Below are positions 14,881-17,962 of a stretch of DNA of 17,962 bases, in pieces. Below the pieces are notes generated by a model. It did no database searches. It worked only from the letters and a program-made list of their open reading frames with translations, and was not told the origin of the DNA. Position numbers and translations under genes: made by a program. The stretch covers positions 1 to 17,962 of the forward strand of contig CAZJOD010000071.1 of NCBI GenBank assembly GCA_964547525.1. Direction: 5' to 3'. Positions within the stretch are counted from its first letter, which is position 1; each line of letters begins with the position of its first letter. The stretch is from CAZJOD01 sp964547525 (GTDB lineage: Bacteria > Bacillota > Clostridia > JAAYHZ01).

Positions 14881-15771
14881 CTACTTATTTTTCCAAGGCG
14901 GTATCGACGGTAAATACTTGTCGAATTCCGCTATTAATTTTTCTTCATATGCGCCGGCATAAGCTCCGGATATAAATTTATCATACGCTTCTTCATAAAA
15001 GCGCTGCCACGATACAGCTTCATCACCGGGGTTAATCGGATAAAACAATACATTATTCGCTCTGGCAGCTTTGAGGTCGCCGGGAGCATCTCCAATCATC
15101 AGGCACATTTCTTCTTTGTATCTACCCTTTTTTGCATAGGAAAGCATCTCTTTTTTAGTTCCCATCTCCTGACCACCAATAACTCGAACATATTTTGCTA
15201 TGTCATGTTCTTCCCATTCTCTTTCCAACGCTTCTCCGGGTGTTGCAGATACTACTAAAACATCGGCGTCTTTGATCATTTTATCAAGGCTTTGTCTTAC
15301 ATAGGGAAACGGCGGCACTCCTCTTACCATCTTTTCAATGGAATCATTAACCGCATTAGACCATTTCAATGTGCGTACCAACACCGGATCGTTAGTTTCT
15401 TTTACTACTTTTTCAAGCGCGGGATTTCCGAGTTTAGTTTCGGTTTCAGCCCATTTTCTAAGAACGTCAACTTTCGGAGAAGTAAAACCTCTTTGCTTTA
15501 CTTCGTCTCTGTCGTCTAATAAATCAAACACATTTATGAGTGCGGGAAAACGGTTTATGCCTCTCCATTTTGAATATAGATTGACAAATTCAGCCGCTTC
15601 TCTGGCGTATTTTGATACCGCTTGAAGATCCCATTCATTAATGATGTTAGGTATAAAGCACTCTTTATGCTTTATCTCCATTGTATCGAACGCACAGCCG
15701 TCCGAATCTATGCCTATGAAGAAATCCTTTTTCTTCTCCATATTGATTATTGCGTCTGCAGAATATTTCAT
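14881..15771 (-). CDS. HAD-superfamily phosphatase, substrate unknown
   Basis: The 296-residue protein has all four HAD motifs: D22-S-D24-G (GIDSDG) with the aspartate nucleophile, S175 in VVSATPGE, a lysine in GTKKEM (K206 or K207), and GDAPGD (227-232). Between motif I and motif II lies a long helical cap of about 140 residues with the conserved-looking segment FDTMEIKHKECF, so a sizeable C1 cap is present. It should hydrolyse a phosphoester or act as a phosphomutase in the cytoplasm. The neighbours (pfp 42 bases upstream, gnd downstream) suggest a sugar or sugar-acid phosphate, which is inference. The ATG at 15771 has CGGAGG about 10 bases upstream; the internal Met11 lacks a ribosome binding site. 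No specific substrate can be read from the sequence. Confidence 0.88.
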   Translation of the reverse strand: MKYSADAIINMEKKKDFFIGIDSDGCAFDTMEIKHKECFIPNIINEWDLQAVSKYAREAAEFVNLYSKWRGINRFPALINVFDLLDDRDEVKQRGFTSPKVDVLRKWAETETKLGNPALEKVVKETNDPVLVRTLKWSNAVNDSIEKMVRGVPPFPYVRQSLDKMIKDADVLVVSATPGEALEREWEEHDIAKYVRVIGGQEMGTKKEMLSYAKKGRYKEEMCLMIGDAPGDLKAARANNVLFYPINPGDEAVSWQRFYEEAYDKFISGAYAGAYEEKLIAEFDKYLPSIPPWKNK

Positions 15772-15812
15772 ATTTGGTTTTCCTCCGTAGTTTATTTTAT
15801 ATAAAATTGCAA

Positions 15813-17099
15813 TTAATATGCACTAGGAACATAAGGAGCCAACTTCTTTTCAGCGAAAACAGGTTTAAATTTAGTGAACCTCATTATTCCGTTTACTAAA
15901 GGAACTGTCACCCAGTCGTCTCCAATTAAAGGACGAGCATATTTAATAAAATCGTCCGTAACATCATACTTGTTATCACTTAACCATTTCGCAGGGAATG
16001 TTCTTTCGGAATTGGCAACCAACTCCAAAGGTACTTTATCATAATATACATTGTATATAGGACTGTCTTTTCTTAATATTGTAGACATATAGCCGTTACC
16101 ATCTTCTACTGCGATTTGAGCCGCTTTAAAACCAAGGTTATACGCTTCCTCAAGGTCAACTGTCGAAGCGAAATTTATGCAACCTCTTTGATCGGTCCCG
16201 GGAACTTGACATCTGGCTGCTCCTTTTACAGCTATGCCTTTTTGATTCAGATAGTTGGTTACTATTTGTGCAACAGTCATCTGGCTTGCACTGAAATTAG
16301 TGTGTCCGAATGAATCTTTCACTTGCCCGATCTCTCCTACATTCATTCCTTCTCCAACTACCACAATACACCTGCCGTCGCTTTTCAATTGACTATTGAC
16401 ATTTTCAGCGAGCTGTTCCATTGACAAACCCGATTCAACCATATATATCTGCAAAGGCAGCTCTCTTTTCGGATCTGCCAATCTAGCCGCGGCCGGAATA
16501 TATCCTATTTTTCTGCCCATGGCCTGAACGACCAATACCGGGTCTGAAGGTGACGAACCGTTATTCTCTTCATTAGCATTTTGAATATATGACGCCCAAT
16601 ATTTCGCTACACTACCATAACCGGGTGTATGATCTATTAATTTAAATTCACTGTCTCCAACGTCATTGTCGATTGTTTTAGGTACTCCGGTCGCTATTAA
16701 ATCCAAGCCTCTTTCATGAGCCATTTTCGCTATTTTATTTGCAGTATCCATGGAATCGTTTCCGCCGATATAAAATAAATAACCTACATCATGAGCTTTT
16801 AACACTTCAATAACCCGGTCGAAATCAGCTTTTTGATCTTTTTTCAATTTATATCTGCAGCTTCCTATAGAACCTGCCGTGGGGGTTGTCCGAAGCAAAC
16901 TTATTTCATCTTCATCTTGTACGGATAAATTCAAGAGCTCTTCTTTAAGGATTCCTTCCACTCCGTGGTATCCCGCATAAATAGTACCGAACAAATCTCC
17001 GTACGCTTTGCACCCTTCAATTACTCCTCTTAAAGAGTTATTAATTACGGGGGTGGGGCCGCCTGATTGCGAAATAATTACGTTTTTAGGTTTTGCCAT
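15813..17099 (-). CDS. pfp: Pyrophosphate-dependent 6-phosphofructokinase
   Basis: The 428-residue enzyme phosphorylates fructose 6-phosphate from PPi, reversibly. It shows the N-terminal SGGPTPVINNSLRG, GGNDS (112-116), PKTIDND (140-146, catalytic D144), QAMGRKIGYIP and GEGMN. The two positions that separate PPi from ATP enzymes (Gly104 and Gly124 in the E. coli protein) are D115 and K141 here, both PPi-type. N114 replaces the metal-binding Asp of the common GGDGS/GGDDS motif, which is worth noting. Clostridial PPi-PFKs are known to act also on sedoheptulose 7-phosphate, replacing transaldolase, and this fits the gnd neighbour. The ATG has GGAGG 10 bases upstream. It is the first gene of the minus-strand operon, behind the promoter at 17132-17160. 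Confidence 0.93.
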   Translation of the reverse strand: MAKPKNVIISQSGGPTPVINNSLRGVIEGCKAYGDLFGTIYAGYHGVEGILKEELLNLSVQDEDEISLLRTTPTAGSIGSCRYKLKKDQKADFDRVIEVLKAHDVGYLFYIGGNDSMDTANKIAKMAHERGLDLIATGVPKTIDNDVGDSEFKLIDHTPGYGSVAKYWASYIQNANEENNGSSPSDPVLVVQAMGRKIGYIPAAARLADPKRELPLQIYMVESGLSMEQLAENVNSQLKSDGRCIVVVGEGMNVGEIGQVKDSFGHTNFSASQMTVAQIVTNYLNQKGIAVKGAARCQVPGTDQRGCINFASTVDLEEAYNLGFKAAQIAVEDGNGYMSTILRKDSPIYNVYYDKVPLELVANSERTFPAKWLSDNKYDVTDDFIKYARPLIGDDWVTVPLVNGIMRFTKFKPVFAEKKLAPYVPSAY

Positions 17100-17131
17100 A
17101 ATGAATGCGCCTCCATCTTATTTTACATGGT

Positions 17132-17160
17132 AATATAACCATCATTTTATTATGAATCAA
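17132..17160 (-). promoter_or_regulatory. Sigma-A promoter of the pfp-HAD-gnd-uxuB-larA operon
   Basis: On the minus strand, TTGATT (17160-17155), a 17-base spacer and TATATT (17137-17132) form a good promoter. The transcript would start near 17125, giving a leader of about 25 bases with GGAGG. The inverted repeat ATGGT-N6-ACCAT (17127-17142) covers the -10 box and is a candidate operator. Confidence 0.55.
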
Positions 17161-17218
17161 ATAATTGTACATCATTCATTATATAACAGTAATTTAGCTT
17201 TTTCTATGGAATTATTGC

Positions 17219-17247
17219 TTGTTTTATTGCAGATCTTGCTATATAAT
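17219..17247 (+). promoter_or_regulatory. Promoter of the AraC-family regulator gene
   Basis: TTGTTT (17219-17224), a 17-base spacer and a perfect TATAAT (17242-17247) lie 28 bases before the regulator ATG. The regulator and pfp operons therefore diverge from about 175 bp of shared control region. Confidence 0.55.
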
Positions 17248-17275
17248 AATCCAAAAAAAGATTACCGGTGATGAA

Positions 17276-17962
17276 ATGAACGATATTATTCAAAATTTTA
17301 CACATAGGCAAACTATGGCAACCCCTAATTATGAATATTTTCATTATAAAGACACATCCTCATTAAAGGTGAAATATCATAATCATGATTTTTATGAAAT
17401 TTTATTTTTTATATCCGGAAAAGTTATCTATGCAATAGAAGGTTTTAACTACCGTCTGGAACCGGGTGATATACTATTAATTAATAATAACGATTTACAT
17501 CAGCCTGTTGTTGACTCTGATACCCCCTACGAGCGAGCGATATTTTGGATTAAACGAGATTATTTAGAAAACGTTGGGCAAAGTGATACCAACTTACTAC
17601 TATGCTTTGACACTGTAAAAAAAGAAAAGAATCATTTATTAAGACCTAATCCCGAATATGCCTTAAAAATAAAAGAGATAAGAGACAAATTTGAAAATTC
17701 ATGTAACAGTATCAGTTATGGCAATGTTACACTTCGTACAATTTATTTAACCGAACTCCTGATTACTGTAAATAAAGCATACATAGATTGTTACGGTGAA
17801 AAAATCGACATTGATAAAATTAAATATAATCCCGATATAAACCGTATAATTGAATATATTAATTATAATATTTCGGGAAATTTATCACTGGACGTGCTTT
17901 CAGATAAATTTTTTATTAGTAAATATCACATGGAACGGGAGTTTAAAAAATATACCGGATTG
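17276..17962 (+). CDS. AraC-family transcriptional regulator, C-terminus cut by the window end
   Basis: The first 229 residues are present. Residues about 20-95 form a cupin-like ligand-binding domain (YHNHDFYEILFFISGK, then YRLEPGDILLINNNDLHQP), as in AraC regulators that bind sugars or sugar acids. After a helical linker, residues 187-229 begin the AraC DNA-binding domain, with the first helix-turn-helix in NLSLDVLSDKFFISKYHMEREFKKYTG. The second helix-turn-helix lies beyond the edge. The start is the ATG at 17276, with GGTGA just upstream; an ATG at 17271 is followed at once by a stop. Divergence from pfp suggests that it controls the sugar-acid operon and perhaps itself. The effector is unknown. 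Confidence 0.92.
   Translation, partial: MNDIIQNFTHRQTMATPNYEYFHYKDTSSLKVKYHNHDFYEILFFISGKVIYAIEGFNYRLEPGDILLINNNDLHQPVVDSDTPYERAIFWIKRDYLENVGQSDTNLLLCFDTVKKEKNHLLRPNPEYALKIKEIRDKFENSCNSISYGNVTLRTIYLTELLITVNKAYIDCYGEKIDIDKIKYNPDINRIIEYINYNISGNLSLDVLSDKFFISKYHMEREFKKYTGL

Noticed and set aside
1..17962. tRNA, rRNA or insertion sequences
   Set aside because: No cloverleaf, rRNA-like stretch, transposase motif or flanking terminal repeats were seen on reading; a covariance-model search was not possible.

Overview
The window looks like a draft scaffold from a low-GC, Gram-positive anaerobe of the Clostridia type. The evidence is strong AT richness, AGGAGG-type ribosome binding sites, TTG starts, a leaderless LysM/M14 murein peptidase of the spore-former kind, a pyrophosphate-type phosphofructokinase and a UxuB-type mannonate dehydrogenase. 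I cannot name the species. A run of 100 Ns (10939-11038) marks an assembly gap, so the left and right halves are joined by scaffolding and not by continuous sequence.

Left part (1-1644). The first bases appear to hold the start of a minus-strand gene that leaves the window. A terminator hairpin follows, then a minus-strand M14 gamma-D-glutamyl-diaminopimelate-type peptidase with peptidoglycan-binding and LysM modules. It diverges from the next operon across about 210 bp that contain a good extended -10 promoter facing right.

Middle part (1674-10787, plus strand). Four closely spaced genes probably form one operon: (1) a 621-residue protein of unknown family, with an alpha/beta N-terminus and a long helical remainder; (2) a polytopic membrane protein resembling the NhaC antiporter superfamily but seemingly lacking its usual acidic residues; (3) a 1432-residue protein combining a HEPN-like N-terminal domain (R-x4-H motif), an intact Ser/Thr kinase, one membrane span, a helical linker and a WD40-like propeller; (4) a putative lipoprotein with TPR-like helices. 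I recognise no named system with this gene set. It is the best candidate here for an undescribed membrane signalling or defence system.

Junction (10788-11066). A 96-bp tandem unit made of two hairpins lies between the convergent operons and looks like a bidirectional terminator. The assembly gap falls exactly in the loop of the second hairpin, so the copy number is unknown.

Right part (11065-17099, minus strand). Five genes, transcribed in the order pfp, HAD phosphatase, gnd, uxuB, larA-like, probably form a sugar-acid operon. The LarA homolog keeps the nickel-pincer residues and may interconvert gluconate and mannonate. With UxuB and Gnd this suggests a link between hexuronates and the oxidative pentose phosphate route, with PPi-dependent PFK downstream. 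A divergent AraC-family regulator, cut by the window end (17276-17962), is the likely controller.
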